A stretch of DNA of 42,955 nucleotides, taken from JAGVXH01 sp041649755. GTDB taxonomy: Archaea > Nanobdellota > Nanobdellia > Pacearchaeales > GW2011-AR1. Shown in pieces: positions 15,329 to 23,629 of this stretch; within the stretch, counting starts at the first letter, position 1; each line of letters starts with the position of its first letter. The position numbers and the translations under genes are program-made. A model generated the notes under the pieces. The model was not told the origin of the DNA and did not search any database. It was given only the letters and a program-made list of their open reading frames with translations. The DNA is taken from positions 1 to 42,955 of the forward strand of contig JBAZMK010000007.1 of NCBI GenBank assembly GCA_041649755.1, given 5' to 3'.

Positions 15329-15584
15329 GGGTCCGGCAAGTGGCTCAAATCTACTAAAAAGAGGAAACGAGTTCTTCTCAGTTCTGCGACCCTTCAAGCA
15401 CCTAAACTCCAACTTAGGGCTGCTAGAGTTCCCTCCCCTGACCCGATTCATTAAAGCAAGATCAAGAAGGACAAAACCTCAACGTTGAACCAGCAACATT
15501 TTTAGCTTCATCTCACGCCTTGCCTTGCAGTCCGCCATAAAGCCCGTTTGCGAATAGCGTGGGGCTAGCACGCCGACCTGACCC
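15329..15584 (-). ncRNA. Signal recognition particle (7S) RNA
   Basis: About 256 nt. The diagnostic domain IV is GGGTCAGGGGAGGGAACTCT followed by AGCAGCCC, i.e. the TCAGG/AGCAG internal loop and a GGAA tetraloop. The 5' part (GGTCGGCGTGCTAGCC, then ATTCGCAAACGGGC) resembles the archaeal Alu domain, and the 5' GGGTC and 3' GACCC ends pair, as the closing helix of archaeal SRP RNA does. It scaffolds SRP19 and SRP54 and targets membrane proteins to SecY. A T-rich stretch (ACTTTTCT) follows the 3' end. Ends are estimated from pairing. Confidence 0.88.
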
Positions 15585-15586
15585 AT

Positions 15587-15620
15587 TATTTATATATCTA
15601 ATGTAGTTTTTAAGTGTTTT
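15587..15620 (-). promoter_or_regulatory. SRP RNA promoter region
   Basis: On the minus strand CTTAAAAAC (about 15607-15615) is about 25 nt before the proposed 5' end at 15584; a second AT-rich element, AGATATATAAAT, lies closer. The divergent isomerase gene has its own TTTTTTATAC about 25 nt before its ATG. Confidence 0.45.
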
Positions 15621-15664
15621 TAATTTCCAATAAGTTTTTTATACTTCATTAAATAGGTTTTACT

Positions 15665-16516
15665 ATGGGAATAAAAGAGGATGCCCATTTTGATAAGATT
15701 TTGCGTGATATAAAATCTGTTAAGATTCAAGGGGCTGAAAATGTTGCGAAAGCAGGGATTAAAGCTTTTCTTTTAAAGCCAACAGCGAAGTCTGCAAAAA
15801 AAATTGCTTCGGTCAGACCCACAGAGCCTCTTTTACAAAATTCGCTTAAAATTCTACTTAATTCTAAAAACATGAAATTGACTGCAAATAAAATCCTAAG
15901 AGAGATAGAGAAATCCCATGAAAGAATTTCAAAAAAAGGCGCTACTTTGATTAAAAATGGAATGAATATTTATACCCATTGCCATTCTTCCTCTGTTGTT
16001 GATATCATTAAATATGCGAAAAAAAAGCAAAAGAAAAACTTTGTTGTTTACACTACAGAGGTTGAGCCGTTATTACAGGGGAGAATGACCGCAAAAGAGC
16101 TAGCGAGTATGGGAATAAATGTAATTATTTTTCCTGACTTGTCCGCAGGGATGGCACTAAAAAAATGTGATTTATTTTTATTTGGGGCAGATGCTTATAC
16201 AAAGAAGTATGTAGTAAATAAAATTGGGACGAGCACTTTAGTTAAAATTTCGGAACATTATAAAGTCCCAAGATATTCTTGTGGGGTTTCAATGAAGTTT
16301 ACTAAAAAAGTCAAGATTGAGAAGAGGGGTGGAAAAGAAGTTTGGGATGAACGGGATAAGAATATATCTGTAGAAAATTATGCTTTTGACAAAACAAGAT
16401 TAGTTTGGTTAACAGGAATAATTTCTGAATTTGGGATTTTAAAACCTAAAGATTTCGTAAGGAAAGCAAGAGAGAATCTGAAAGAAAAACTATGCAACAT
16501 TAAGAATTTTTCTTAA
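15665..16516 (+). CDS. Ribose-1,5-bisphosphate isomerase (eIF2B-like family)
   Basis: 283 residues of the eIF2B/MtnA-like fold. RPTEPLLQNSL, THCHSSSVVDI, VYTTEVEPLLQGRMTA and FGADAYTKKYVVNKIGT are the conserved substrate loops. Cys106 and Asp176 are spaced as the catalytic Cys/Asp pair known from the Thermococcus enzyme. The enzyme turns ribose-1,5-bisphosphate, made from AMP, into ribulose-1,5-bisphosphate, the RuBisCO substrate. A RuBisCO gene lies at 38491, which supports this over a translation-factor role. The 3' end overlaps the convergent DUF106 gene by 27 nt. Confidence 0.85.
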   Translation: MGIKEDAHFDKILRDIKSVKIQGAENVAKAGIKAFLLKPTAKSAKKIASVRPTEPLLQNSLKILLNSKNMKLTANKILREIEKSHERISKKGATLIKNGMNIYTHCHSSSVVDIIKYAKKKQKKNFVVYTTEVEPLLQGRMTAKELASMGINVIIFPDLSAGMALKKCDLFLFGADAYTKKYVVNKIGTSTLVKISEHYKVPRYSCGVSMKFTKKVKIEKRGGKEVWDERDKNISVENYAFDKTRLVWLTGIISEFGILKPKDFVRKARENLKEKLCNIKNFS

Positions 16517-16894
16517 AATTGTACTTGCAACTATGCTAAATCCCAGATAGTACCAAATCCAATATCTAAGTAAAGGTTCTTCACCGCCATAGATTCCTCT
16601 AAGCCAAGCAAATAAAATAAGAAAAGGGATTAGTGTTACAAACATCGGTCTAAAAGATGCCTTAAACATTACGCTGGTTATCTGCAAAACTTCGGCGTTG
16701 AGCTCTTTTAATTTACATTCATCCTTACAATTTTTTAATTCTTTTTGAATTTCTTTTTGCCTTTGTTTAAGGGATTTCATATGTTCCTGATTTGTGAGCC
16801 ATTTGTGAAGAATTGTTGAAATAAAGGTTACACCTAAAGAGATGATGGCTAAAGATAAGATAGGATTTGTATTAATAAAGTCTGTAATCACCAT
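16490..16894 (-). CDS. DUF106 YidC/EMC3-like membrane insertase
   Basis: 134 residues. A first membrane segment (SLAIISLGVTFISTILHKW) is followed by a charged coiled-coil hairpin (MKSLKQRQKEIQKELKNCKDECKLKELN) and two further membrane segments (PMFVTLIPFLILFAWLRG and the C-terminal YYLGFSIVAS). This is the archaeal DUF106 pattern, the YidC/Oxa1/EMC3 relative. It stands next to secY, as is common in archaea, and probably inserts membrane proteins alongside the translocon. TATA-like ATTTTAAAAACC is about 25 nt before the ATG. Confidence 0.85.
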   Translation of the reverse strand: MVITDFINTNPILSLAIISLGVTFISTILHKWLTNQEHMKSLKQRQKEIQKELKNCKDECKLKELNAEVLQITSVMFKASFRPMFVTLIPFLILFAWLRGIYGGEEPLLRYWIWYYLGFSIVASTILRKILNVA

Positions 16895-16930
16895 TTTTTA
16901 AGTTAGGTATCAAGGTTTTTAAAATGTTTG

Positions 16931-18295
16931 TTATGCTCCGAAAAATCCTTTCAACGCAGGGTTCATATCAACTGCGTGTTGCTGGGCAATATTCTGATAA
17001 AGTTGGTAGAGAATCATTATTGCTAAAAGGATTGCGGTTCCACCGACCAGTGCTCCGAGAAGATTCGCGACTGAGGCAAGGATTCCAATTGCAGCACCCC
17101 CCATAATTGTCAGAGGTCCTACATACCTTTTTAATATAGACTCTAAAACTCTTTCATCTTTTCTGAAACCAGGCATACTCATTCCAGATTTAATTATTCT
17201 TTTTGCCTGACCTTTTGCGTCCATTCCTGATGTGCTTACCCAAAAAAAGGAGAATAAAACTGAAAAGATAGTGTAGAAAAGAACATGACCGATTGCCTGA
17301 ATTGCATAAATCCACCTGAAACTTCCTTTAATCATTAACTCTAAAATTGGTGTTGAGTGAATCCAAAAAGAGATTCCAGAGACTGGCTGACCTTCAATAA
17401 ACCCGCCTAAGAATGTAGGATTGCCTAGCCAATTTTGTAAAAGGGATGCGAACAACTGCAAGTTTGCTACCAGAGCGGAGACAAGAATTACAGGAATAAC
17501 TCCTGCATAGAAAAATTGCAAGGGCCATTTTACAGAGTAGCCCCTTATTCTATCATAAGCTAACGGAATTTCAACTTTAAGACTTTGGGCGAACACGACT
17601 GCGAGAAAAAGAAGGATTGTTACAAGAATTGGAAACAGAGCAATCAGGGCGCCACGACTGTCACCAACAACTACAGATGCGACAAGAGCCAAGACTTTTC
17701 CAGAGGCTTCAAAAGTTCCCTGAGTTCCTAAAAACTGGAATAATTGTGCAAAGAGTCTCCAACCAATACCTGCTGCGATAAATAAAGATACTCCGCTTCC
17801 GAAACCCCATTTTTGAACAACTTCGTCCATAAAGATAATTAGAATTCCACCAAGGCAGAGCTGGAAAATAACAAGGCCAATATAACCTGGCTGTGCTTGA
17901 ATTCCCCTCATAATTACATAAACTGTTGCTTCAAATAAAACAAATGCAAAAGCAAGTAATTTTTGCAACCCACTATGAAACTTTTTGCCCTCTTCTGTAC
18001 TCATATCAATATTAAGGATTTGCGCCCCGACTAAAAGCTGTAGGATAATAGAGGCCATTACGATTGGACCAATACCAAGAGAGATAATTGAACCAAAAGA
18101 CGTCCCAAGCAAAATCGCGAGATATTCAAAACGGGAAAGAGCAGATTCTTCAATCCCGAAAAGAGGAATATTTGAAAGTATGAAAAAAGCGACAAGAATT
18201 ATAATTGTCCATTTAAGCTTGACATTAAAGCTAAGCTTCTTTTCAACTGGAGCTCTAACTTCAGGCAAATTATGCAATAGATTCCTAAGTGCCAT
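16931..18295 (-). CDS. secY: Preprotein translocase SecY
   Basis: 454 residues with ten predicted membrane segments, the channel of the Sec translocon. Typical features are the start of the plug region after helix 1 (IPLFGIEESALSRFEYLAILLGTSFGSIISLGIGPIV region), GFGSGVSLFIAAGI, and PGFRKDERVLESILKRYVGPLTIMGG near the end. It is the last gene of the ribosomal spc-type operon, as in most archaea, but a TATA-like ACTTTATAAAC in the 44-bp gap before it gives it an additional promoter of its own. Confidence 0.96.
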   Translation of the reverse strand: MALRNLLHNLPEVRAPVEKKLSFNVKLKWTIIILVAFFILSNIPLFGIEESALSRFEYLAILLGTSFGSIISLGIGPIVMASIILQLLVGAQILNIDMSTEEGKKFHSGLQKLLAFAFVLFEATVYVIMRGIQAQPGYIGLVIFQLCLGGILIIFMDEVVQKWGFGSGVSLFIAAGIGWRLFAQLFQFLGTQGTFEASGKVLALVASVVVGDSRGALIALFPILVTILLFLAVVFAQSLKVEIPLAYDRIRGYSVKWPLQFFYAGVIPVILVSALVANLQLFASLLQNWLGNPTFLGGFIEGQPVSGISFWIHSTPILELMIKGSFRWIYAIQAIGHVLFYTIFSVLFSFFWVSTSGMDAKGQAKRIIKSGMSMPGFRKDERVLESILKRYVGPLTIMGGAAIGILASVANLLGALVGGTAILLAIMILYQLYQNIAQQHAVDMNPALKGFFGA

Positions 18296-18339
18296 TAATA
18301 TTGATGAAAAATTTTGTTTATAAAGTTTTGCGAGGAAAA

Positions 18340-18870
18340 TTATTTCTTTTTGACGGAGGGTTTCTTTTTTACAACTTTATTGTTGATTTTCTTTTCAGTT
18401 ATTTTTTCTTTATTCTCTGTTTTCTTTTTTGTTTCTTCTTTTACAATTTTTTCCTTAGTTTCAAAAGTAATTTTTCCCCCTGCTTTTTGCATTTTCTCAA
18501 TAGCAGAAGCTGTTGCAGATTTTGCCTTTATTTCTGCCTTGAAACCTTCGCCTTCGCCTAAAATTTTGTAGCCTTTTAACTCTATTGTCTTTTGTTTTCC
18601 ATCAAAGAAGTTTGCTTTAATATCTTTAAGGTTAATTGCGTCATATTTCTTTATTGCTGTTCCTCTTGAAGTTAAACCTTGTTTTCCAAAATAAACTTTG
18701 TTTTTATCAAGATTTTTTGCGAATTGCTTTTTATGGTCTGCTCTTTTTCCAGCCCCAGCCATTCCGAAACCACCTTTATTTCCGTGACCCTTATGTTTTT
18801 GTCTAAAGCCCCAGCCACAAGTTCTCGCTCCTCTTATCCTGCTGTTCTTTTTTCTTTTATGAGTTTTCAT
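18340..18870 (-). CDS. rpl15: Ribosomal protein uL15
   Basis: 176 residues. RGARTCGWGFRQKHKGHGNKGG and GMAGAGKRADHKKQ are the conserved rRNA-binding N-terminus of archaeal/eukaryal uL15. The last 45 or so residues are a low-complexity Lys/Glu tail (about 50% charged) that is longer than in most relatives. Its ATG overlaps the uL30 stop by 4 nt. Confidence 0.95.
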   Translation of the reverse strand: MKTHKRKKNSRIRGARTCGWGFRQKHKGHGNKGGFGMAGAGKRADHKKQFAKNLDKNKVYFGKQGLTSRGTAIKKYDAINLKDIKANFFDGKQKTIELKGYKILGEGEGFKAEIKAKSATASAIEKMQKAGGKITFETKEKIVKEETKKKTENKEKITEKKINNKVVKKKPSVKKK

Positions 18871-19211
18871 AACATCCTCTCAATTAATTTACTTATGTCA
18901 TCGTGTTTTCCAAGAATCCCTTTTGGAAATGCGACTTTTGAACTTTTCTTTAATCCTCCAATCGGTGGGTGAAGTCTGATGCACTTTTTACCTTTTTCTC
19001 CTCTTTTCTTCTGCATTTCTTTTGCAAACTCTTCACTTACTTTTCCGTGAGCTACACTATTCGCAACAGAGTTTACCATACCCATTAATATAGGGTCTTC
19101 TTCGTTAATCAAAACGCAATTAAATTTTCTTTTTAGATTCAACCTCTGAAGAGTTTCTTTGATTTCTCGTTTTTTTTCAACTTGACCGGCGATTCTTATA
19201 ACTGCTATCAT
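18867..19211 (-). CDS. rpl30: Ribosomal protein uL30
   Basis: 114 residues, shorter than the roughly 150 of many archaea. AVIRIAGQVEKKREIKETLQRLNL is the conserved N-terminal strand-helix, and LHPPIGGLKKSSKVAFPKG is the archaeal C-terminal signature. The shortening comes from the middle of the protein. Four-base overlaps tie it to the genes on both sides. Confidence 0.93.
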   Translation of the reverse strand: MIAVIRIAGQVEKKREIKETLQRLNLKRKFNCVLINEEDPILMGMVNSVANSVAHGKVSEEFAKEMQKKRGEKGKKCIRLHPPIGGLKKSSKVAFPKGILGKHDDISKLIERML

Positions 19212-20041
19212 ATTTTTACCTCTCCGAGTTTATTTAGTGCATCCACGCAAGCTTTTGCGGTATTAAAGGTTGTTCTTACTTTTCCAAAACTTTTGCTGTA
19301 GATATCTTTTATTCCTGCTATGTCTAATATTTTTTTCATTTCTTTTCCTATTACAAGGCCCGTTCCTTGGGGTGCTGGAATTAATTTTACTTTGACAGAA
19401 GAACATTTTCCCTGAATTTCCATAGGGATACTATGGAGTTCGTCGCAGGAACAATCGTAACTTCCACATCCTCTTTTTATTTTTGTAATGTTAAGCTTTG
19501 CTTTTCTAACGGCTTTTTCTTTTGCAGGGAGAGTTTCTGCAGCCCGCCCATAACCAATCCCTAAGTGTCCGTTTTTATCCCCGATAATAGCCATAACTCC
19601 AAAAGTAAGAATATTACTTTCTTCGGTTTTTTTCTGTGTCTGTCTAAAAGCTCTTCTTTTTCCACCGCCAAATTTGCCCTTCGCCTGTCCAATAAACAGG
19701 GTGTCTACATATAAATTAGGCAAAAGAGTGTCTACAATTTCCGGCTCAAGAATCTTCTGATTTGACTTAAAAATCTCTTCTATATCTTTTATTTTCCCAG
19801 TTTTAACTTCCCTCCCCAATTGAGTTTTAGGAATCCATAACTCTAATTTCTCCCTGGCTTCTCTTTCATATCTTTCTTCTCTTTTTTCATTTACCGGGAT
19901 CCTTCCTTCTTCTTTTTTAAATTCTTCATCTGCCCTTTTAGAGACTTCTAATTCTTCCTTCTTTTCTTTTTCATCTATAATCTTTTCCATTTCTTTGATT
20001 TGTTTCATCATTTCTTCGTCTTCTTTTTTTGGTTTTTTCAT
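19208..20041 (-). CDS. rps5: Ribosomal protein uS5
   Basis: 277 residues; the family core starts near residue 65 with LELWIPKTQLGREVKTGK. The DSRM-like and C-terminal S5 domains follow (FGGGKRRAFRQTQKKTEE, GHLGIGYGRA, PAPQGTGLVIGKEM). The first 60 residues are an extra Lys/Glu-rich stretch probably forming a charged helix, longer than usual. No other start would remove it without losing the 4-nt overlap with uL18. Confidence 0.95.
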   Translation of the reverse strand: MKKPKKEDEEMMKQIKEMEKIIDEKEKKEELEVSKRADEEFKKEEGRIPVNEKREERYEREAREKLELWIPKTQLGREVKTGKIKDIEEIFKSNQKILEPEIVDTLLPNLYVDTLFIGQAKGKFGGGKRRAFRQTQKKTEESNILTFGVMAIIGDKNGHLGIGYGRAAETLPAKEKAVRKAKLNITKIKRGCGSYDCSCDELHSIPMEIQGKCSSVKVKLIPAPQGTGLVIGKEMKKILDIAGIKDIYSKSFGKVRTTFNTAKACVDALNKLGEVKI

Positions 20042-20529
20042 TTTATTTTTCCTATGGCTTTAATTATCATTTCCTTAACCTCTGACTTTAGGTGTTCCCC
20101 TTTTAGTCTTTCATCGCTTGGAAAGATTTTCTCATTTGCAACAATATCCACCCCACCGTCAATTAAACCCTTAACGACTGCGTAGATTCTTGAGCCGTGG
20201 ATTTTTCTTGCTATTCCTAAGTCAACTATAAACTTACCTTTTTTCAGTTTCTTAGCAACTAAAAGTCCTGTCAAGTATCCTGCTGAAATAGACTTTAAAC
20301 TTCCCCTATACTTTTCGTCCCACCCGTTCTTTAAAAGCTCTTTTGAAATCGTTGTCATTATTACTCTATCCTGAGCTTCGGAACTTTCTACTACTTGAAT
20401 GATAAAATACTTATTTGTCTTTCTAATAACTATTCTAGGGGTATTTGATTCCAAAAGTTTCTTTCTAAGTACATAATCTGTTCTAAATTCTTTTCTTCTT
20501 TTCTTAATCGTTCTTCTGCTTACTCTCAT
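20038..20529 (-). CDS. rpl18: Ribosomal protein uL18
   Basis: 163 residues, binds 5S rRNA in the central protuberance. RRRKEFRTDYVLRKKLLES near the N-terminus, TRIVIRK-like PRIVIRKTNKYFIIQVV, and GYLTGLLVAKK with DLGIARKIHGSRIYAVVKG are conserved archaeal blocks. The protein is shorter than the usual 190 or so, lacking the C-terminal extension. Its RNA partner is encoded at 33702. Confidence 0.95.
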   Translation of the reverse strand: MRVSRRTIKKRRKEFRTDYVLRKKLLESNTPRIVIRKTNKYFIIQVVESSEAQDRVIMTTISKELLKNGWDEKYRGSLKSISAGYLTGLLVAKKLKKGKFIVDLGIARKIHGSRIYAVVKGLIDGGVDIVANEKIFPSDERLKGEHLKSEVKEMIIKAIGKIK

Positions 20530-20930
20530 CTACTTTCCTCCAAACTTTCTTTTAAATGTCTTTTGCTCTTGAACTTTTTGGCTTTTATCATTTTTCGTGA
20601 ATTAATGTACTCTTCTTTACTTACCTGATTTCTCTTTGATAGGTGCTTTAAAAATCTTCTGAGTTTTCTTGCCATAATGACATATTCCTTTTTAGAGGTG
20701 TTCACTTTTTTCTTTATTTTTCCCGTTCTTCTTTTATTTTTTCTTCTGACAATTTTTTTTCTACCTTTAACTGGTGAAACTTGTATTGCCCCTGCTTTAT
20801 GAAGGTCTATGATATCCTGTCTTGTTATCGCTTCTTTTATCTCAGGTAAATGTTCTTTTACAAAAATTATCCTTCCCTTTCCTACGTTTAAAACTTTGGA
20901 AGCAAGTTCTTTCTTTTTACTTAGCTGCAT
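20526..20930 (-). CDS. rpl19e: Ribosomal protein eL19
   Basis: 134 residues. LSKKKELASKVLNVGKGRI, LHKAGAIQVSPVKG and KIKKKVNTSKKEYVIMARKLRR are archaeal eL19 blocks. The long basic C-terminal helix seen in relatives is shortened. Four-base overlap with uL18 downstream and 14-nt overlap with eL32 upstream. Confidence 0.93.
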   Translation of the reverse strand: MQLSKKKELASKVLNVGKGRIIFVKEHLPEIKEAITRQDIIDLHKAGAIQVSPVKGRKKIVRRKNKRRTGKIKKKVNTSKKEYVIMARKLRRFLKHLSKRNQVSKEEYINSRKMIKAKKFKSKRHLKESLEESR

Positions 20931-21297
20931 CTTTTTCTCCCTTATATTTGTTTAAAATTTTTATTTTCTTTTCGTTGGCTTTAGCTATAATTTCTTTTCT
21001 TTTCTTTAATCCTACATTCCCTATAGTAATTCCCTTGACTTCTTTTAACTTAATATTCTCTATACCTTGAATGTTCTCAACTCTTATTATAACCTGCCTG
21101 TTCTTTTTGGATCCCCATCCTATTTTTGGCTTGCTTTGGTGACCCCTTCTTTCCAGACGAATTTTTCCCTGCCTTCCTTTTGAAGCTCTCCATTTTCTCT
21201 TGCTCTTGCTTTTACTGCCAAGCTTTATCATTTTGTGCCAATCTTTTCTAAGAAATTTTGGTTTTCTTCTTTCGGGATTTCTTTTTTCTTCTACCAT
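20917..21297 (-). CDS. rpl32e: Ribosomal protein eL32
   Basis: 126 residues when started at ATG 21297, which overlaps the uL6 stop as TAATG; an ORF extension of six codons upstream is not needed. RRKPKFLRKDWHKMIKLG, WRASKGRQGKIRLERRGHQ and PKIGWGSKK are the conserved eL32 core. Confidence 0.92.
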   Translation of the reverse strand: MVEEKRNPERRKPKFLRKDWHKMIKLGSKSKSKRKWRASKGRQGKIRLERRGHQSKPKIGWGSKKNRQVIIRVENIQGIENIKLKEVKGITIGNVGLKKRKEIIAKANEKKIKILNKYKGEKDAAK

Positions 21298-21839
21298 TAT
21301 ATCTTCTCTCCACATTTTTCAGTTATGAAAATTCCGTCCTGAAAGACTCTCCTATCCTTTCCAGTCAATTTAGTCGCCTTCTCTATATTTGAAGCTGTCT
21401 GACCTGCGAATTCCAGGTTATATGACGAAACGATTATTTGATTCCCTTTAATTTCTACTTTTGTATTTGGCATTATTTTTGCCTTTCTAGGGATTTTTTC
21501 GCCTAAAAAAGATTTAATTACGACAGAGTCTCCTTCTACTTTTACATTCATTGGAAAGTGTATGTTACAAATTTCTAATTTATAAATAAAATCTTCATTC
21601 ATTCCCTTAATCATGTTATTGATATGCGCCCAGATGGTCCCAACCATTTTAGACTCTCTTTTTGTTGCTTTTTCAGAAGAGATTTTTATTGAATTGTTAT
21701 CCAGAGTTATAAGAACTTCTTTAGTGTCTATTTTCTTTCGGATTTCTTTTCCAGAGTTCTTAACTATTAATTCTCCGTTATTAAAAGAAATTTGAGTTCC
21801 GCTCGGAATTTCAATTATTCGTTCAAGTTTCTTTTTCAT
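21297..21839 (-). CDS. rpl6: Ribosomal protein uL6
   Basis: 180 residues with the two-fold repeated uL6 domain. GTIWAHINNMIKGMNEDFIYKLE closes the first repeat, and FLGEKIPRKAKIMPNTKVEI with ATKLTGKDRRVFQDGIFI marks the second. It starts on the stop of uS8 (1-nt overlap) and ends on the start of eL32. Confidence 0.95.
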   Translation of the reverse strand: MKKKLERIIEIPSGTQISFNNGELIVKNSGKEIRKKIDTKEVLITLDNNSIKISSEKATKRESKMVGTIWAHINNMIKGMNEDFIYKLEICNIHFPMNVKVEGDSVVIKSFLGEKIPRKAKIMPNTKVEIKGNQIIVSSYNLEFAGQTASNIEKATKLTGKDRRVFQDGIFITEKCGEKI

Positions 21840-22216
21840 TAGTAAATATAAGCAATCAAGGCTCCTCCTATTTTATTTTCAATTGCTTCGTGCTGGTCTA
21901 TTAGTCCTTTATTTGTAGAGATTAAAAGATGACCGAATTTTCTTGAAGGAAGATATCTTCTTAGATATTTTTCTATATCATCAAACCCCGTAAATCTTCT
22001 TGGTTTTATTGCCTTACATTCATTTAGTTTAATAATTTTGACGTTGACTCCTTTTTCTCCTTCTGCAACTGAGTAATCTATGTAACCCTTTTTTTTCATT
22101 GATTCAAGTAGGCTTACTAAAAATTTAGAACTTCGTTTAATGTGGATTTCCTTCTTCTCTACCCTTTTAGCGTTCATTATCTGGTTCAATGCATCTGCAA
22201 CAATATCCTGACTCAT
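21839..22216 (-). CDS. rps8: Ribosomal protein uS8
   Basis: 125 residues. DIVADALNQIMNAKRVEKKE and the C-terminal LPSRKFGHLLISTNKGLIDQHEA are the conserved small-subunit rRNA-binding blocks of archaeal uS8. A 12-bp gap separates it from uS14, one of the few real gaps in the operon. Confidence 0.94.
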   Translation of the reverse strand: MSQDIVADALNQIMNAKRVEKKEIHIKRSSKFLVSLLESMKKKGYIDYSVAEGEKGVNVKIIKLNECKAIKPRRFTGFDDIEKYLRRYLPSRKFGHLLISTNKGLIDQHEAIENKIGGALIAYIY

Positions 22217-22228
22217 CTTAATTCCTCA

Positions 22229-22459
22229 CTAACTATACTTTTTAAAACCGAGTTCAACTGCAAGCTCCCTAAAGCAGTGTCGGCATAAATTTAGATTATA
22301 ACTTGATATGTGCGCTCCGAATCTGCCGCAAACTTCACATTTTTGCACGGCGATTCCAAATTTTCTTTGTTTTGGCTTATTGTGTTTTAGGAACTTCTTT
22401 AAAACCGCAGGTTTGTTTTTTAATTGTTTCGTTATTTTTCTCCAATCACTTGCGGTCAT
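22229..22459 (-). CDS. rps14: Ribosomal protein uS14 (zinc form)
   Basis: 76 residues; the C-terminal half KCEVCGRFGAHISSYNLNLC and CRHCFRELAVELGFKKYS gives the C-x2-C/C-x2-C zinc site of the zinc-dependent form. Archaeal relatives are often about 55 residues, so the basic N-terminus (about 25 residues) is an extension. The ATG overlaps the uL5 stop by 4 nt. Confidence 0.92.
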   Translation of the reverse strand: MTASDWRKITKQLKNKPAVLKKFLKHNKPKQRKFGIAVQKCEVCGRFGAHISSYNLNLCRHCFRELAVELGFKKYS

Positions 22460-22974
22460 TCTTCCCTCCTTTGCTTTCGCAAAATCTTTGTACCAAATTT
22501 ATTTTCAAGATAATCTTCAATTTCTTTTCTTGTTACAACAGACCTTCTTGCTTTACTTCTCTTGAATTTTTTTAATTCTACTTTCTTTCCTGCCCTTGTA
22601 AAAACAGCCGTAACTTCAAGACCCATGATTCCTACTTCCCTTATGTATTCCATCTTTGGGATTTCTATGTATTCGGATATTCCAAAGGAAAAGAAATTGT
22701 CCTGTATCTGTTTCTCTTTTATAATATTATCAACTGCTGGGAGAAGTTTTCTTAGCATTTTGTCAGCTTCAGCGCCTCTTAAGGTGACTTTTGTTCCGAT
22801 TTCAAGACCAGGTCTAACCTGCCAAGTAGGGATTCTTTTTGTGGCTTTTATCTTGACTGGTTTTCTACATGAAATCTTTTCAAGAAGGATAAAACCCCTA
22901 TCCAATTTTTCTCCCGTTCCGCCAATGTTTAAAACAACTTTCGCTAACTTTATTTCTCTCATTTTATTTACCAT
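22456..22974 (-). CDS. rpl5: Ribosomal protein uL5
   Basis: 172 residues from the ATG at 22974 (MVNKMREIKLAKVVLNIG); the second Met at 22962 is also possible, while the longer ORF start at 23025 would overlap eS4 by 62 nt. KPVKIKATKRIPTWQVRPGLEIGTKVTLRG and GIMGLEVTAVFTRAG are the archaeal uL5 signature. It binds 5S rRNA together with uL18. Confidence 0.93.
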   Translation of the reverse strand: MVNKMREIKLAKVVLNIGGTGEKLDRGFILLEKISCRKPVKIKATKRIPTWQVRPGLEIGTKVTLRGAEADKMLRKLLPAVDNIIKEKQIQDNFFSFGISEYIEIPKMEYIREVGIMGLEVTAVFTRAGKKVELKKFKRSKARRSVVTRKEIEDYLENKFGTKILRKQRREE

Positions 22975-23629
22975 TTTCAACTGCCAAGATTGCCTTATAT
23001 GGCAACGGAACCTCCCTGTCTTCAATTTTTACAATATAATTTTTTTCTCTTGGAAGGTTTTCAAATCCAACTAGTTTTCCCCTCTTACCCGCATGCTTTC
23101 CTAAGGTTACTTCTATTATAACCCCCTCTTTCAGAGGAATGATTTTTTCCAATTTGTTTTCTTTAGTGTTAACTATAACAGAATCCCCCACAGAGAATTT
23201 TTCTTTTGTTAAGAAGTTTTGCCCATCATCTAAATTCATCTGGATTTTGTTTTTTCCGAGAACCTTTTTTCCAGAAATTTTAACTATTTTTATCCCAGCT
23301 TCTTTTTCAGATATTTCTCTTAATTTAAATTTTTTATTCACGATTTCTAATTTGTAGTTTAGATTTTCATTGCCAATGGTAACGACATCAAGAACTCTTA
23401 AAGGAAAATTTTCATCCATCCTGACCTTATTATTTACTTTTATAAGTTTTTGTAACACCATATACCTTGCCTCTTTCCGATTCTTTACAATTCCTAACAT
23501 ATCTCTCAATACAAAAAGCAAGCTTATTCCGTTATTAAACGAATGACTTGGAACAGCTAAAAATTTCGTCTTTTTTCCTTTCCTTGGCAGTGGCCAAGTC
23601 ATTGGCATTTTACTTCTTTTTATGTGCAT
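22964..23629 (-). CDS. rps4e: Ribosomal protein eS4
   Basis: 221 residues. MHIKRSKMPMTWPLPRKGKK is the archaeal/eukaryal eS4 N-terminus, followed by an S4-like RNA-binding domain (ISLLFVLRDMLGIVKNRKEA), a central domain, and a KOW motif (KEGVIIEVTLGKHAGKRGKL). It overlaps uL24 by 20 nt. Confidence 0.94.
   Translation of the reverse strand: MHIKRSKMPMTWPLPRKGKKTKFLAVPSHSFNNGISLLFVLRDMLGIVKNRKEARYMVLQKLIKVNNKVRMDENFPLRVLDVVTIGNENLNYKLEIVNKKFKLREISEKEAGIKIVKISGKKVLGKNKIQMNLDDGQNFLTKEKFSVGDSVIVNTKENKLEKIIPLKEGVIIEVTLGKHAGKRGKLVGFENLPREKNYIVKIEDREVPLPYKAILAVENGK

Noticed and set aside
15287..15451. Longer N-terminus of the 14663-15286 pilin-like gene
   Set aside because: The added residues are encoded by the SRP RNA, and the TATA box and pilin-type N-terminus support the ATG at 15286.
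15665..16516. eIF2B subunit or methylthioribose-1-phosphate isomerase
   Set aside because: The Cys/Asp pair and RPTEPLLQN loop fit ribose-1,5-bisphosphate isomerase, and RuBisCO is encoded nearby.
22562..23074. 170-residue plus-strand ORF opposite uL5/eS4
   Set aside because: Antisense shadow; both ribosomal proteins on the other strand are clear.
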